In this document: positions 54,763-63,303 of the stretch, in pieces
How positions within the stretch are numbered: position 1 is the stretch's first letter
How the letters are laid out: each line of letters opens with the position of its first letter
Origin: Bryobacteraceae bacterium
GTDB lineage: Bacteria > Acidobacteriota > Terriglobia > Bryobacterales > Bryobacteraceae
Assembly (NCBI GenBank): GCA_030041495.1
Contig: JASHNT010000092.1
Location: 1-64,000 of the forward strand
Direction of reading: 5' to 3'
Length of the DNA stretch: 64,000 bases
The notes under the pieces: model-generated
Told to the model about the DNA's origin: nothing
The model's database searches: none
The model's input: only the letters and a program-made list of their open reading frames with translations
Translations under genes and position numbers: made by a program

Positions 54763-55929
54763 CTAACGGGTCTTCCCTCCGCCAGGACTCGCCACCCGAT
54801 CCAGCCAGCGCGCAATCACTCCGGCGACCTCCACGCTATTCTTCTCGAGCATCATCATGTGCCCGTTGCCATGGATGCCCACGTCCCCGAGCTTGGTCCA
54901 ATTCGCATGCACGCCTGCCTGCTCGAGATATTTCACAGTGCAGTAATCGTAGGTCGCATGATAGGAGGCTTCGGAGGTCAGAATCAGAATTGGGACCTTG
55001 GCGAGATTCGGAAGCTGCCGCGCCGGCGATTTCTGCAGCCAGCAGCGGTCCAGGTCCGGCGCGTCGGCCTTCGACTGTTGCTCGATCGCCAGATCTGACG
55101 GCTTTTCGATGGCCGGCAAGTAGACCAACGGAACCGCCGTGACGCCGTAGGGCCGGCTCAGCCCTTCCCGATAACGCGACCAATTCGGCGATTCCACGGT
55201 GGTGCTCGCGCCGGTTTCGAGGTCGTAGAAGGGAGGGCCGCTCGGCTCGACGGCGATGACGGCTTTCACCCACTCAGGCCGAGCGTCCGCCACCGGCCAA
55301 CCATACGCGCCGGATTGCGAATGCGTCATCAAAATGGCCGGCCCGGTTTTTTCGAGCAGGGCGATAAGCGCATCCCGATTGAGCTCCTGCGTCAACAAGG
55401 CGTTCTGAATGTAGGGGACCTGAGACGCATAGAATTGATCGAACACGGTGTCGCCGGGCTGGCCTTTGCCGGGCCATTGGGTGTGTAGATGCGCCTGCGG
55501 CCAGAGATTGTAGCGCTCCGGCGCGATAAAGAAGCGCAGCGCATTGTCGAGACTGAACTGCGTGGTGGGGCCGTAAAGATCGGCCTGATACGGCGCTCGC
55601 CCGCGGCCGGGCTGATCGACCACGTAAACCGCATAGCCGCGGCGAAGGAAGAATTGCGCCCAGCCTTCGCGGCCGTCCGGAGTTCCGGTGAAATTGGTGC
55701 CCGTCTGCCCCGCGCCATGGACCATGACGATGGGCCAGGGATGGGTTTGCTTGACGGGTATTTGAAACTCGGCATAGATCTGGCCGCTCATCACCTGTTT
55801 GCCGCTTACGGTCGAGTATTTCCCCCCGGCGAACACATAGCCCTCACGGGCGATCGGCAATGGGGGCTGAGCCGCCAACTGTGACAAAGCAAAGAGAAAG
55901 GCTGCAAATGGACGCCAATGCAAAGGCAT
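54763..55929 (-). CDS. Secreted alpha/beta-hydrolase
   Basis: 388 residues with a signal peptide (FAAFLFALSQLAAQ). Alpha/beta-hydrolase features: oxyanion strand PIVMVHGAGQTGTNF, AVYVVDQPGRGRAP, nucleophile elbow THSQSGAYGW (H-S-Q-S-G, Ser nucleophile), and the late His in IHGNGHMMMLEKN; the acid is likely in the KVPILILTSEAS region. Similar proteins are annotated as esterases or dienelactone-hydrolase-like enzymes. Substrate unknown. Divergent from the gene at 55984, with 54 bases between. Confidence 0.85.
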   Translation of the reverse strand: MPLHWRPFAAFLFALSQLAAQPPLPIAREGYVFAGGKYSTVSGKQVMSGQIYAEFQIPVKQTHPWPIVMVHGAGQTGTNFTGTPDGREGWAQFFLRRGYAVYVVDQPGRGRAPYQADLYGPTTQFSLDNALRFFIAPERYNLWPQAHLHTQWPGKGQPGDTVFDQFYASQVPYIQNALLTQELNRDALIALLEKTGPAILMTHSQSGAYGWPVADARPEWVKAVIAVEPSGPPFYDLETGASTTVESPNWSRYREGLSRPYGVTAVPLVYLPAIEKPSDLAIEQQSKADAPDLDRCWLQKSPARQLPNLAKVPILILTSEASYHATYDYCTVKYLEQAGVHANWTKLGDVGIHGNGHMMMLEKNSVEVAGVIARWLDRVASPGGGKTR

Positions 55930-55983
55930 GAATGTAGTGTAACTTCAGCGGGAGCCGGGCGAGTCTAAGTAAGCGGAGGTCAA

Positions 55984-56715
55984 ATGGCTTCCCGAATTCT
56001 GTTGCTGCTGACTCTGCCAGGCACGTTGTTCGCGCAAATGAAAATCCTGGTCCACCTCCCGCCCGGGACCAACACGGCGTTCGACAAGTACGTTGGCAAG
56101 GCCGAATCCCAGATGGGCAAGCCCCTGACTGCGGCCAAACCGGGTGGCGAAGTGGATCTCGCAGCGGTCGGCGGCAGCCCCATCAGCGTCGATGGCGGCA
56201 TGATCCATGACTGGGCCGGAGGCGTGTTGGTCAAGGGTGCGACCGTCGAAAAAGCGCTCGCGATGTTCCACAATTACGCGGATTACAAGGGCATTTTTGC
56301 TCCCGACGTGCTCGATTCGAAAGTATTGGCGCACAACGGAAACCGCTGGACCACGTCGCTTCGCATCAGTCGCAAAAACGTGTTTACGGTGACCTTCGAC
56401 ACCCAGTACGCGGTTGACTACCGTCCGCTCGACGGAGGCCGCTGGGAGATCGACGCGCGGTCTACGAAAATCAGCGAACTCGACGACGACAACAAGCCTC
56501 TTGCCGATGGCGCCTCGCAAGGCTTCCTATGGCGGCTGAATTCCTATTGGCTGATCGAGCCAAGGCCGGGGGGAGTGTATCTGGAGTGCCGGGCGATTTC
56601 TCTTTCACGCGAGATCCCCACCGGCCTCGGCTGGATCGTCAAGCCGATGATCGCGAACGTGCCGCGCGATTCGCTGCGCGCTACTGTGGAAGAAGCCCGC
56701 AACGGGCTAAGATAG
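55984..56715 (+). CDS. Hypothetical secreted protein
   Basis: 243 residues with a signal peptide (SRILLLLTLPGTLFAQ). The mature part has FHNYADYKGIFAPDVLDSKV, TVTFDTQYAVDYRPLDGGRW and WRLNSYWLIEPRPGGVYLEC, which together look like a START/SRPBCC-type fold with a long ligand-binding strand pattern. No named family. The end, WIVKPMIANVPRDSLRATVE, is common to similar acidobacterial proteins. The next gene starts 46 bases later. Confidence 0.75.
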   Translation: MASRILLLLTLPGTLFAQMKILVHLPPGTNTAFDKYVGKAESQMGKPLTAAKPGGEVDLAAVGGSPISVDGGMIHDWAGGVLVKGATVEKALAMFHNYADYKGIFAPDVLDSKVLAHNGNRWTTSLRISRKNVFTVTFDTQYAVDYRPLDGGRWEIDARSTKISELDDDNKPLADGASQGFLWRLNSYWLIEPRPGGVYLECRAISLSREIPTGLGWIVKPMIANVPRDSLRATVEEARNGLR

Positions 56716-56761
56716 AGACGCCGGCGACGGATTAAGATAAAGACACCCGCAGCGGGCGCGC

Positions 56762-57472
56762 ATGCGGCTCGCCATTGTTTCCGACATTCACGGCAATCTG
56801 CACGCCCTCGAGGCCGTGCTGGCGGACCTGCGGGACGCCTCGCCGGACCTGATTCTTCACGGCGGGGACCTGCCGCATGGAGGGGCGCACCCGGCGGAGG
56901 TGGTCGACCGAATCCGCGACTTGGGTTGGCCTGGAGTCCTCGGCAACACGGACGAGCAGCTCACTGAACCACGTGCTCTCGCGGAGTTCCTCCGCGAAAC
57001 ACCGGGGCTGGCGCCCATGTCGCAAGCAATGGTTGAAATGGCGCAGTGGACTGCGGAACAGATCGGAACGGAGCGGATCAATTGGCTGGGCGGGTTGCCG
57101 CGGATGCAGATTGTGGAGGGAATCGCGCTGGTGCACGCCCGGCCGGAGGATACGTGGCGGTCGCCGGGCGCCGAGGCGAGCGATGAGGAACTCGAATCCG
57201 CGTACGGAGGGCTCGAACGGGCAATTGCGGTGTACGGTCATATTCACGTGCCTTATGTGCGCCGGGTTGGCGGAAAAGTCGTCGCCAACAGCGGAAGCGT
57301 AAGCCTGTCTCTCGACGGCGACTGCCGCGCGGCTTATCTATTGGTGGACGATGGTGCGCCGGCAATCCGGCGGACCGAGTACGATGTCGAGCGCGAGGTA
57401 CGAGAGGTTGCCGGGTGCGGCATGCCGCATTCGGACTGGATCACACGGATGCTCAAAACCGCGCGACCCTAA
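56762..57472 (+). CDS. Metallophosphoesterase (YfcE-like)
   Basis: 236 residues. Metal-binding motifs in order: SDIHGNLHALEAVL (D-x-H), ILHGGDLPHGGAHP (GGD), VLGNTDEQ (GN-x-D), and VYGHIHVPYVRR (GH-x-H), as in YfcE-type and protein-phosphatase-like calcineurin-fold enzymes. The classical second motif is GD-x-x-x-x-G; here LPHG follows the D. A histidine is also present in LVHARPED. Substrate unknown; cytoplasmic. Confidence 0.9.
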   Translation: MRLAIVSDIHGNLHALEAVLADLRDASPDLILHGGDLPHGGAHPAEVVDRIRDLGWPGVLGNTDEQLTEPRALAEFLRETPGLAPMSQAMVEMAQWTAEQIGTERINWLGGLPRMQIVEGIALVHARPEDTWRSPGAEASDEELESAYGGLERAIAVYGHIHVPYVRRVGGKVVANSGSVSLSLDGDCRAAYLLVDDGAPAIRRTEYDVEREVREVAGCGMPHSDWITRMLKTARP

Positions 57473-57616
57473 ACGGCTTCGCGCAGATCGAAAACCGCCG
57501 GTCGCCCTCGCCAAAGAGTTCATGCGCAACTTGAGATACAGCGCCGAAGCCGCAAGTTAACTCAAGTACCTGCAATACCTATAGCGCGAAATCCCAGCCA
57601 GTGGATCATGTGTCCG

Positions 57617-58315
57617 TCAGGGTTTAATGGTCTCGAGTTTATACAGCGCCCGCGTGTGCTCGATCACGGCATAGGTAAGGGTCGCGGCGAGGCCCAGCGT
57701 TCCAACTGAGAATCCGACATCGAACAGCAGGAAGCGATGGCCGGCGATCAGTGCGTAAGGCTGCCAGAGTGCGACCGCGGTACCAACAGCCAGCAGCACC
57801 CGCAGCTCCGTCGGGCCGAAGCTCCAGAAGGAGAGATGAAAGGTGCCGATCGTGTATGTGGCCAGGTAGATTTCAATGGACAGCAGGAGGTAAAGAATCA
57901 GAAAAGCGTAAGCTACGGCGGGTGTCATATATCCGGAAAAAGCCAAGCCGGAGATAAGGAAAAAGCTGCCAAGCGCATCCAATACATGATCCACGTAGAA
58001 GCCGTAGCGCGGCCTCTGGCGATTGCGGACTCGAGCCAGAGTGCCGTCAAGCGAATCGCCGAACCAGTTGAGGATCAGGAAGAGGATCGCGGCGGCCAGC
58101 GCGGCGCGATGCGCTCTTGCGTGCCAGTACAGCACACCGGCAATGGCCACCGAAATCGACCCAAGCGCGGTCAGATGGTCGGAATTGACCCACGCAGGGA
58201 GCCGGTGCGCCATCCAGATGAGGCATCGTTTTTCGAGCGCAGCGAGGAAGCTGGAATTCGAGCGGTTCGCCTGTTGAAAATGTCCTACCGAAGAGAAATT
58301 TTTGATGGCCGTCAT
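57617..58315 (-). CDS. CDP-alcohol phosphatidyltransferase
   Basis: 232 residues with five to six hydrophobic segments. The catalytic motif D-x2-D-G-x2-A-R-x9-G-x3-D-x3-D is complete: D87, D90, G91, A94, R95, G105, D109, D113. The enzyme moves a phosphatidyl group from CDP-diacylglycerol to an alcohol in the membrane; the alcohol (glycerol phosphate, inositol, serine) cannot be told. It is monocistronic, with a 144-base gap from the convergent metallophosphoesterase. Confidence 0.93.
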   Translation of the reverse strand: MTAIKNFSSVGHFQQANRSNSSFLAALEKRCLIWMAHRLPAWVNSDHLTALGSISVAIAGVLYWHARAHRAALAAAILFLILNWFGDSLDGTLARVRNRQRPRYGFYVDHVLDALGSFFLISGLAFSGYMTPAVAYAFLILYLLLSIEIYLATYTIGTFHLSFWSFGPTELRVLLAVGTAVALWQPYALIAGHRFLLFDVGFSVGTLGLAATLTYAVIEHTRALYKLETIKP

Positions 58316-58503
58316 CGTCTGCTAAGACGTGTGGCGAGGAATTAAAATTACATAACCATTTAAAAACCACTTGAATTTTTGTTGGCTAACGACGGGCGCG
58401 CAGCCGCGTCTTACTTACAATCGGGCCGCGCGGGAACGGCGGCGGTCGGGCCGAACGGCTTGAGGTATCATGGATCGGACGCGAGCCCCGCGCCCGCAAC
58501 CGC

Positions 58504-59871
58504 ATGCCGATCGCCACCATAAATCCCGCCACCGGAGACATCCTCCGCACCTTTCCCGCCCTTACGGACGCGCAGATTGAAGAGAAGCTCGCGCTGGCTG
58601 CCAAGGAGTATCTCTGCTTCCGCAAACTCTCCTTCGCCCAGCGCGCGGCCATGATGAGTAAGGCCGGCCAGCTTCTGGAATCCGAAAAGCAGGAGCTTGG
58701 CAAACTGATGACCACGGAGATGGGCAAGACGCTCGCCTCCGCCGTCGCCGAAGCCGAAAAATGCGCGTGGGTCTGCCGCTACTACGCCGAAAACGCGGAG
58801 CGATTCCTCGCGCCGGAGGAAGTGAAGCTCGGCCCGGCCAAGACGCGCGTCATCTATCAGCCCATTGGGCCGATTCTCGCGGTGATGCCCTGGAATTTTC
58901 CGTTCTGGCAGGTGTTTCGTTTCATCGCGCCGAATCTGATGGCGGGCAACGTGGGTTTGCTCAAGCATGCGTCAAACGTGCCGCAGTGCGCGCTGCGGAT
59001 CGAGCAACTAATGCACGAGGCCGGATTCCCGCAAGGCGTGTTTCAGACTCTGCTGGTCGGCTCGGACAAGGTTGACGGCATCGTTAATGACGTTCGTATC
59101 GCCGGAGTCACTCTGACCGGAAGTGAGGGCGCGGGTATCCAGGTCGGCATCTCGGCGGCGAAGCGCATCAAGAAGGTAGTAATGGAGTTGGGCGGGAGCG
59201 ATCCCTTCATCATCATGCCCAGCGCGGATCTGGACAAAGCGGTCAGCACGGCGGTGACCGCCCGCACCATCAACAATGGTCAATCCTGCATTGCGGCCAA
59301 GCGATTCATCGCCGCCGAGCCCATTGCAGAGCAATTCCAAAAGAGCTTCGTGGAGAAGATGCAGGCTCTGCGCGTCGGCGATCCCATGGACCCTGCGACC
59401 GAACTCGGGCCGCTCTCGAGCGCAAGCGCGGTTGCCGATCTCGAAGCACAGGTGGATGCCGCGGTGAAGGCTGGCGCGAGAGTGCTCACTGGCGGCTATA
59501 AGCTCGATCGGCCGGGGTGCTTTTACGCCCCCACAGTATTGACCGATATTTCCAAGAATTCGCCTGTCTATGGAGAAGAATTATTCGGCCCCGTGGCGTG
59601 CGTATACAAAGTCCGGGATGCCGGCGAAGCGATCGAGGTCGCCAATGACAGCAAGCTGGGTCTGGGGGCCAGCGCATGGACCAATGATCCTGCGGAACGC
59701 GAACGCTTTGTGAACGAAATCGAATCGGGGATGGTGTTCATTAATAAGATGGTGGCCTCCGACCCGCGCTTGCCTTTCGGAGGAGTGAAACGATCCGGGC
59801 ATGGACGCGAGCTGGGTGTACTCGGCATTCGCGAGCTGGTGAACGCGAAGACGATTTGGATCGAGGACTAG
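58504..59871 (+). CDS. gabD: NAD(P)-dependent succinate-semialdehyde-type aldehyde dehydrogenase
   Basis: 455 residues. Motifs: [26 protein letters not shown] (dinucleotide loop), [13 protein letters not shown] with the general base Glu, [12 protein letters not shown] with the nucleophile Cys, and [15 protein letters not shown] at the end, all as in SSADH of the short (Sad/YneI) branch. It oxidises succinate semialdehyde or a related semialdehyde. The start of a plus-strand operon: the next gene begins directly after its stop. The gene name is by family and is not proof of substrate. Confidence 0.9.
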   Translation: MPIATINPATGDILRTFPALTDAQIEEKLALAAKEYLCFRKLSFAQRAAMMSKAGQLLESEKQELGKLMTTEMGKTLASAVAEAEKCAWVCRYYAENAERFLAPEEVKLGPAKTRVIYQPIGPILAVMPWNFPFWQVFRFIAPNLMAGNVGLLKHASNVPQCALRIEQLMHEAGFPQGVFQTLLVGSDKVDGIVNDVRIAGVTLTGSEGAGIQVGISAAKRIKKVVMELGGSDPFIIMPSADLDKAVSTAVTARTINNGQSCIAAKRFIAAEPIAEQFQKSFVEKMQALRVGDPMDPATELGPLSSASAVADLEAQVDAAVKAGARVLTGGYKLDRPGCFYAPTVLTDISKNSPVYGEELFGPVACVYKVRDAGEAIEVANDSKLGLGASAWTNDPAERERFVNEIESGMVFINKMVASDPRLPFGGVKRSGHGRELGVLGIRELVNAKTIWIED

Positions 59872-60768
59872 ATGGCGAATCCTTCTCAAGTCAAGCTTGG
59901 ATACGTTGGATTGGGTGTGATGGGCGGGCAGATGGTGGACCGTCTGCTCGAAAAGGGCCACACGGTCACTGGGTGGAACCGGACCAAGTCGAAGGCGCAG
60001 TGGCTGATCGACAAGGGGATGAAGTGGGCCGATTCGCCGAAAGCCGTGGCCGAGGCTTGCGACATCGTTCTTTCGATGGTCACCGATTCCGAAGCGCTGA
60101 AAAAGATCGCGAGCGGCGATAGCGGCATCCTTTCCGGTCTCAGCAAAGGGAAAATTTGGGTGGAGATGAGCACGGTGAGCCCAGCCGTGAGCAAAGCGGT
60201 GGCCGAGCAGGCGCGCAGCGCGGGCGCGGACATGGTGGACGCTCCGGTCTCGGGCAGCGTGATCACCTTGCAGCAGGGCAAGCTCTCCATCATGGTCGGC
60301 GGGCACGCCAAAACGTTTGAGCGTGTAAAGGCGATGTTGCTGGACATCGGGCCCAAAGTCACGCACGTGGGTGAGAACGGACTGGCGCTGGTGATGAAGA
60401 TCGCGGCCAATCTCAGCTTGGCAACGCAGATTCTGGCGTTCTCCGAAGGCGTTCTGCTGGCCGAAAAAAGCGGCATCCCGCGCGAAGTCGCAGTGGATGT
60501 GTTGACGCACAGCGCCGTGGCTTCGCCGATGATTCAGTATCGCGGGCCGTTCGTACTCAAGATGCCGGACGAAGCGTGGTTCAATGTGAACATGATGCAG
60601 AAGGATCTGCTGCTGGCCGGCGAACTGAGCCGGCAGTTGAACGTGCCTCTGCCCACCGCCTCCCTTTCCAACGAATATCTGACGGCGGCTCGCGCGATGG
60701 GGCTGGCGGACCAGGATTTCGCGATCATCTTTGAAGTATTAGCGAGGATGTCAGGAGTTTCGAAATGA
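59872..60768 (+). CDS. NAD(P)-dependent 3-hydroxyisobutyrate-dehydrogenase-like reductase
   Basis: 298 residues. Rossmann start GYVGLGVMGGQMVDRLLEKG with NRTKSKA after it, substrate motif DAPVSGSVITLQQGKLSIMV, and the catalytic-Lys region GLALVMKIAANLSL (K near 176). This is the beta-hydroxyacid dehydrogenase family: 3-hydroxyisobutyrate, glyoxylate/succinic-semialdehyde or tartronate semialdehyde reductases. Adjacent to an SSADH-type enzyme, so both could act on one semialdehyde, one oxidising and one reducing. Overlaps the E1 alpha gene by 4 bases. Confidence 0.9.
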   Translation: MANPSQVKLGYVGLGVMGGQMVDRLLEKGHTVTGWNRTKSKAQWLIDKGMKWADSPKAVAEACDIVLSMVTDSEALKKIASGDSGILSGLSKGKIWVEMSTVSPAVSKAVAEQARSAGADMVDAPVSGSVITLQQGKLSIMVGGHAKTFERVKAMLLDIGPKVTHVGENGLALVMKIAANLSLATQILAFSEGVLLAEKSGIPREVAVDVLTHSAVASPMIQYRGPFVLKMPDEAWFNVNMMQKDLLLAGELSRQLNVPLPTASLSNEYLTAARAMGLADQDFAIIFEVLARMSGVSK

Positions 60769-61757
60769 CCACCGCTCCCGTCCAGCCCGGCGTTTCCGAA
60801 GATCAGGCTCGGGCGCTGCGCTTGTATCGCAAGATGCTGGCCATCCGCCTGTTCGAGGAGCGTGTCAACGATCTTTACACACGCGCCCTGATGCCAGGCC
60901 TCGCCCACCTTTATATAGGTGAGGAAGCCGTCGCCGTGGGCGTATGCGAGGCTCTCCATCGCGACGACTACATCACCAGTACGCATCGCGGCCATGGGCA
61001 TTGCCTGGCGAAGGGTGCCGCGCTGGACCGGATGTTCGCGGAGCTGCTCGGCAAGGAAGCCGGCTATTGCAAGGGCAAGGGTGGTTCAATGCACATCGCC
61101 GATCCGGACACCGGCAATCTGGGAGCGAACGCGATTGTCGCGGGCAGCGCGGGCATCGCCACCGGCGCGGCGTTTTCGGCAAAGCGCCTGGGAAATGGGC
61201 GCGTGGCCGCGTGCTTCTTCGGCGAAGGCGCGCTCGGACAGGGAGTGGTTTACGAAGTGATGAACATGGCCGCGGTGTGGAAGCTGCCTGTGATCTACGT
61301 GTGCGAAAACAACCTGTACAACGAGTACACGCACATGTCCGAGACTACGGCGGGCGATCCGATGGTGCGCGCCGCGGGGTTCGGAGTGCATGCGGAAAGC
61401 GTCGACGGGCAGGACGCTCGCGCGGTGTATTCGGTGACGGCGAAGCTGGTCGAGCACGCGCGGCGCGGCGAGGGGCCGGTATTTCTCTGGGCAAATACGT
61501 ATCGTTTCGCCGGCCATCATGTCGGCGACATCAGCCGCGAGTATTATCGCGCCAAGCAGGAAGAGACACTGTGGAAGACGGAGCGCGACCCGCTGAAGAT
61601 CATGACCGCCTGGCTGACCGCGAATCGCGTTGCCGACGCGACTTGGCTGGATCGAGCGCATAGCGAGATCCAGGCGGAAATAGAAAATGCCGTGCAGTTC
61701 GCGCTAGCGGCTCCCTATCCGGCGCCGGAAAAGGTAGTCGAGGACGTGTATGCCTGA
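60765..61757 (+). CDS. pdhA: Thiamine-dependent 2-oxoacid dehydrogenase E1 alpha
   Basis: 330 residues, fits pyruvate/acetoin dehydrogenase E1 alpha. Features: FEERVNDLYTRALMPGLAHL, STHRGHGHCLAKGA, GKGGSMHIADPDTGNLGAN, and the diphosphate site CFFGEGALGQGVVYEVMNMA, followed by PVIYVCENNLYNEYTHMSET. The motif is usually GDG-x-NQG; here it is GEG-x-GQG, a Glu in place of the Mg-binding Asp. With E1 beta it decarboxylates pyruvate or a branched oxoacid and passes the acyl group to E2, but no E2 or E3 is in the window. Confidence 0.9.
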   Translation: MTTAPVQPGVSEDQARALRLYRKMLAIRLFEERVNDLYTRALMPGLAHLYIGEEAVAVGVCEALHRDDYITSTHRGHGHCLAKGAALDRMFAELLGKEAGYCKGKGGSMHIADPDTGNLGANAIVAGSAGIATGAAFSAKRLGNGRVAACFFGEGALGQGVVYEVMNMAAVWKLPVIYVCENNLYNEYTHMSETTAGDPMVRAAGFGVHAESVDGQDARAVYSVTAKLVEHARRGEGPVFLWANTYRFAGHHVGDISREYYRAKQEETLWKTERDPLKIMTAWLTANRVADATWLDRAHSEIQAEIENAVQFALAAPYPAPEKVVEDVYA

Positions 61758-62754
61758 AGTGGCGGTTGCTGTACGAGAACTGACTCTCGGCGAGGCGGTG
61801 AAGGAGGCCCTGGCCGAAGAGATGCGCCGCGATCCTCGCGTCTTCATCATTGGCGAGGACGTGGCCGAGGCTGGGACCACATTCAAAGTCCTCACCGGTT
61901 TAGTTCAGGAGTTCGGACCGGAGCGGGTGCTGGATACACCCATCTCCGAGCCTGGCTTCACGGGCATCGGCGTGGGCGCGGCGATGACTGGATTGCGGCC
62001 GGTGGTCGACATTATGTTCGGCGACTTCGCCGGCCTGATTATGGACCAAATGGCCAATCAGGCCGCGAAGGTTCACTATATGTCCGGAGGCCGCTGGAAG
62101 GTGCCGATGGTCCTGCGCACCACTTTGGGCGCGACTCGCCGCAGCGCCGCGCAGCATTCGCAATCCCTGCACGCGTGGTTCTGCCACATTCCGGGATTGA
62201 AAGTGGTGCTGCCTTCCACCCCGTATGACGCGAAAGGGTTGCTAAAATCCGCCATTCGCGACGACAATCCTGTGGTGTTCTACGAAGACAAGATGATGTA
62301 CAAGCTCAAGGGCCCGGTTCCGGAGGAGGAATACACGATTCCCTTGGGCATCGCCGAAGTGAAGCGCATGGGCGAAGACTTGACCATCGTCGCAACCAGC
62401 AGCATGGTGCAGGTGGCCCTCGGAGCCGCGAAGCTGCTGGAAGAGTACGACGTGAGCGCCGAAGTGGTCGATCCGCGAACCTTGTGGCCGCTGGATGAGG
62501 AAACTCTGATCGAATCCGCTCGCAAAACCTCCCGCGTGATGGTAATCGATGAAGGCTACGAACGCTACGGCGCAGGCGCGGAATTAACGACCGTCATCCA
62601 AGCCGGCGCCTTCTACGACCTGGAGGCTCCGGTGAAACGCATCGGTGCGATGCATGTGCCGATTCCATTCTCACCACCGCTGGAAGACGCGACCGTGCCG
62701 ACCGAAGCTTCCGTCTTTCAGGCTGCCATGGCCCTGTGCGGCCGCAAACTCTGA
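61750..62754 (+). CDS. pdhB: Thiamine-dependent 2-oxoacid dehydrogenase E1 beta
   Basis: 334 residues starting ATG 61750, overlapping E1 alpha by 8 bases. Motifs: LGEAVKEALAEEMRRDPRVF, IIGEDVAEAGTTFKVLTGL, TPISEPGFTGIGVGAAMTGL, FGDFAGLIMDQMANQAAKV, and the C-terminal domain motif AEVVDPRTLWPLDEETLIES. It is the second half of the E1 alpha2-beta2 heterotetramer; its Glu residue of the IGEDV motif assists thiamine activation. Confidence 0.93.
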   Translation: MPEVAVAVRELTLGEAVKEALAEEMRRDPRVFIIGEDVAEAGTTFKVLTGLVQEFGPERVLDTPISEPGFTGIGVGAAMTGLRPVVDIMFGDFAGLIMDQMANQAAKVHYMSGGRWKVPMVLRTTLGATRRSAAQHSQSLHAWFCHIPGLKVVLPSTPYDAKGLLKSAIRDDNPVVFYEDKMMYKLKGPVPEEEYTIPLGIAEVKRMGEDLTIVATSSMVQVALGAAKLLEEYDVSAEVVDPRTLWPLDEETLIESARKTSRVMVIDEGYERYGAGAELTTVIQAGAFYDLEAPVKRIGAMHVPIPFSPPLEDATVPTEASVFQAAMALCGRKL

Positions 62755-62755
62755 C

Positions 62756-63280
62756 GTGGATTCATTTTGGAAAGCGGCCATCCGGCACCAACTAGGAGCT
62801 GCGCTGGACACGGTGGAAAACGCGGTTCGAGCCTGCCCCAGCGAACTTTGGGGCGATCCGTCGGCAAAACCGGCCTGGAAGGAAAGGGATGTTGCGGGTT
62901 TCTGGTACGTCGTCTACCACACGCTCTTCTTTCTGGATTTCTACATGTCCGATTCGCCCGCAACTTTCGAGCCGCCGGCACCCTTCACCAAGGATGAGTT
63001 GGACCCAGCCGGCCTTCTGCCTCCTCGGCTGTACACGAAAGACGAATTGCTGATCTACCTTGATCATTGCCGCAAGAAGTTCCACAGGGCGATCGCAGCA
63101 TTGACGGAGGAACATGCTCGCGGGTGCTCCGAATTTAAAAACACCGGGCTCCGGCGCGGGGAGTTGCTCCTGTACCTCACGCGTCACGTGCAGCACCACG
63201 CTGGTCAGTTGAATTTACTGTTGCGGCAGCACACCGGCTCGGCGCCGCGATGGGTAAAGTCGGCCACAGTGCGGATGTAG
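62756..63280 (+). CDS. DinB-superfamily protein
   Basis: GTG 62756 lies 1 base after the E1 beta stop; the longer frame inside E1 beta is not used. 174 residues, four-helix-bundle pattern: AAIRHQLGAALDTVENAVRA, GFWYVVYHTLFFLDFYM and YLTRHVQHHAGQLNLLLRQ. His residues (H in YHTLFF and in QHHAGQ) fit a DinB metal site. DinB-fold proteins include thiol transferases and unknown enzymes. Function unknown; likely coupled to the operon. Confidence 0.78.
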   Translation: MDSFWKAAIRHQLGAALDTVENAVRACPSELWGDPSAKPAWKERDVAGFWYVVYHTLFFLDFYMSDSPATFEPPAPFTKDELDPAGLLPPRLYTKDELLIYLDHCRKKFHRAIAALTEEHARGCSEFKNTGLRRGELLLYLTRHVQHHAGQLNLLLRQHTGSAPRWVKSATVRM

Positions 63281-63303
63281 AATCAAGAAACTGGAGATTT
63301 TGT

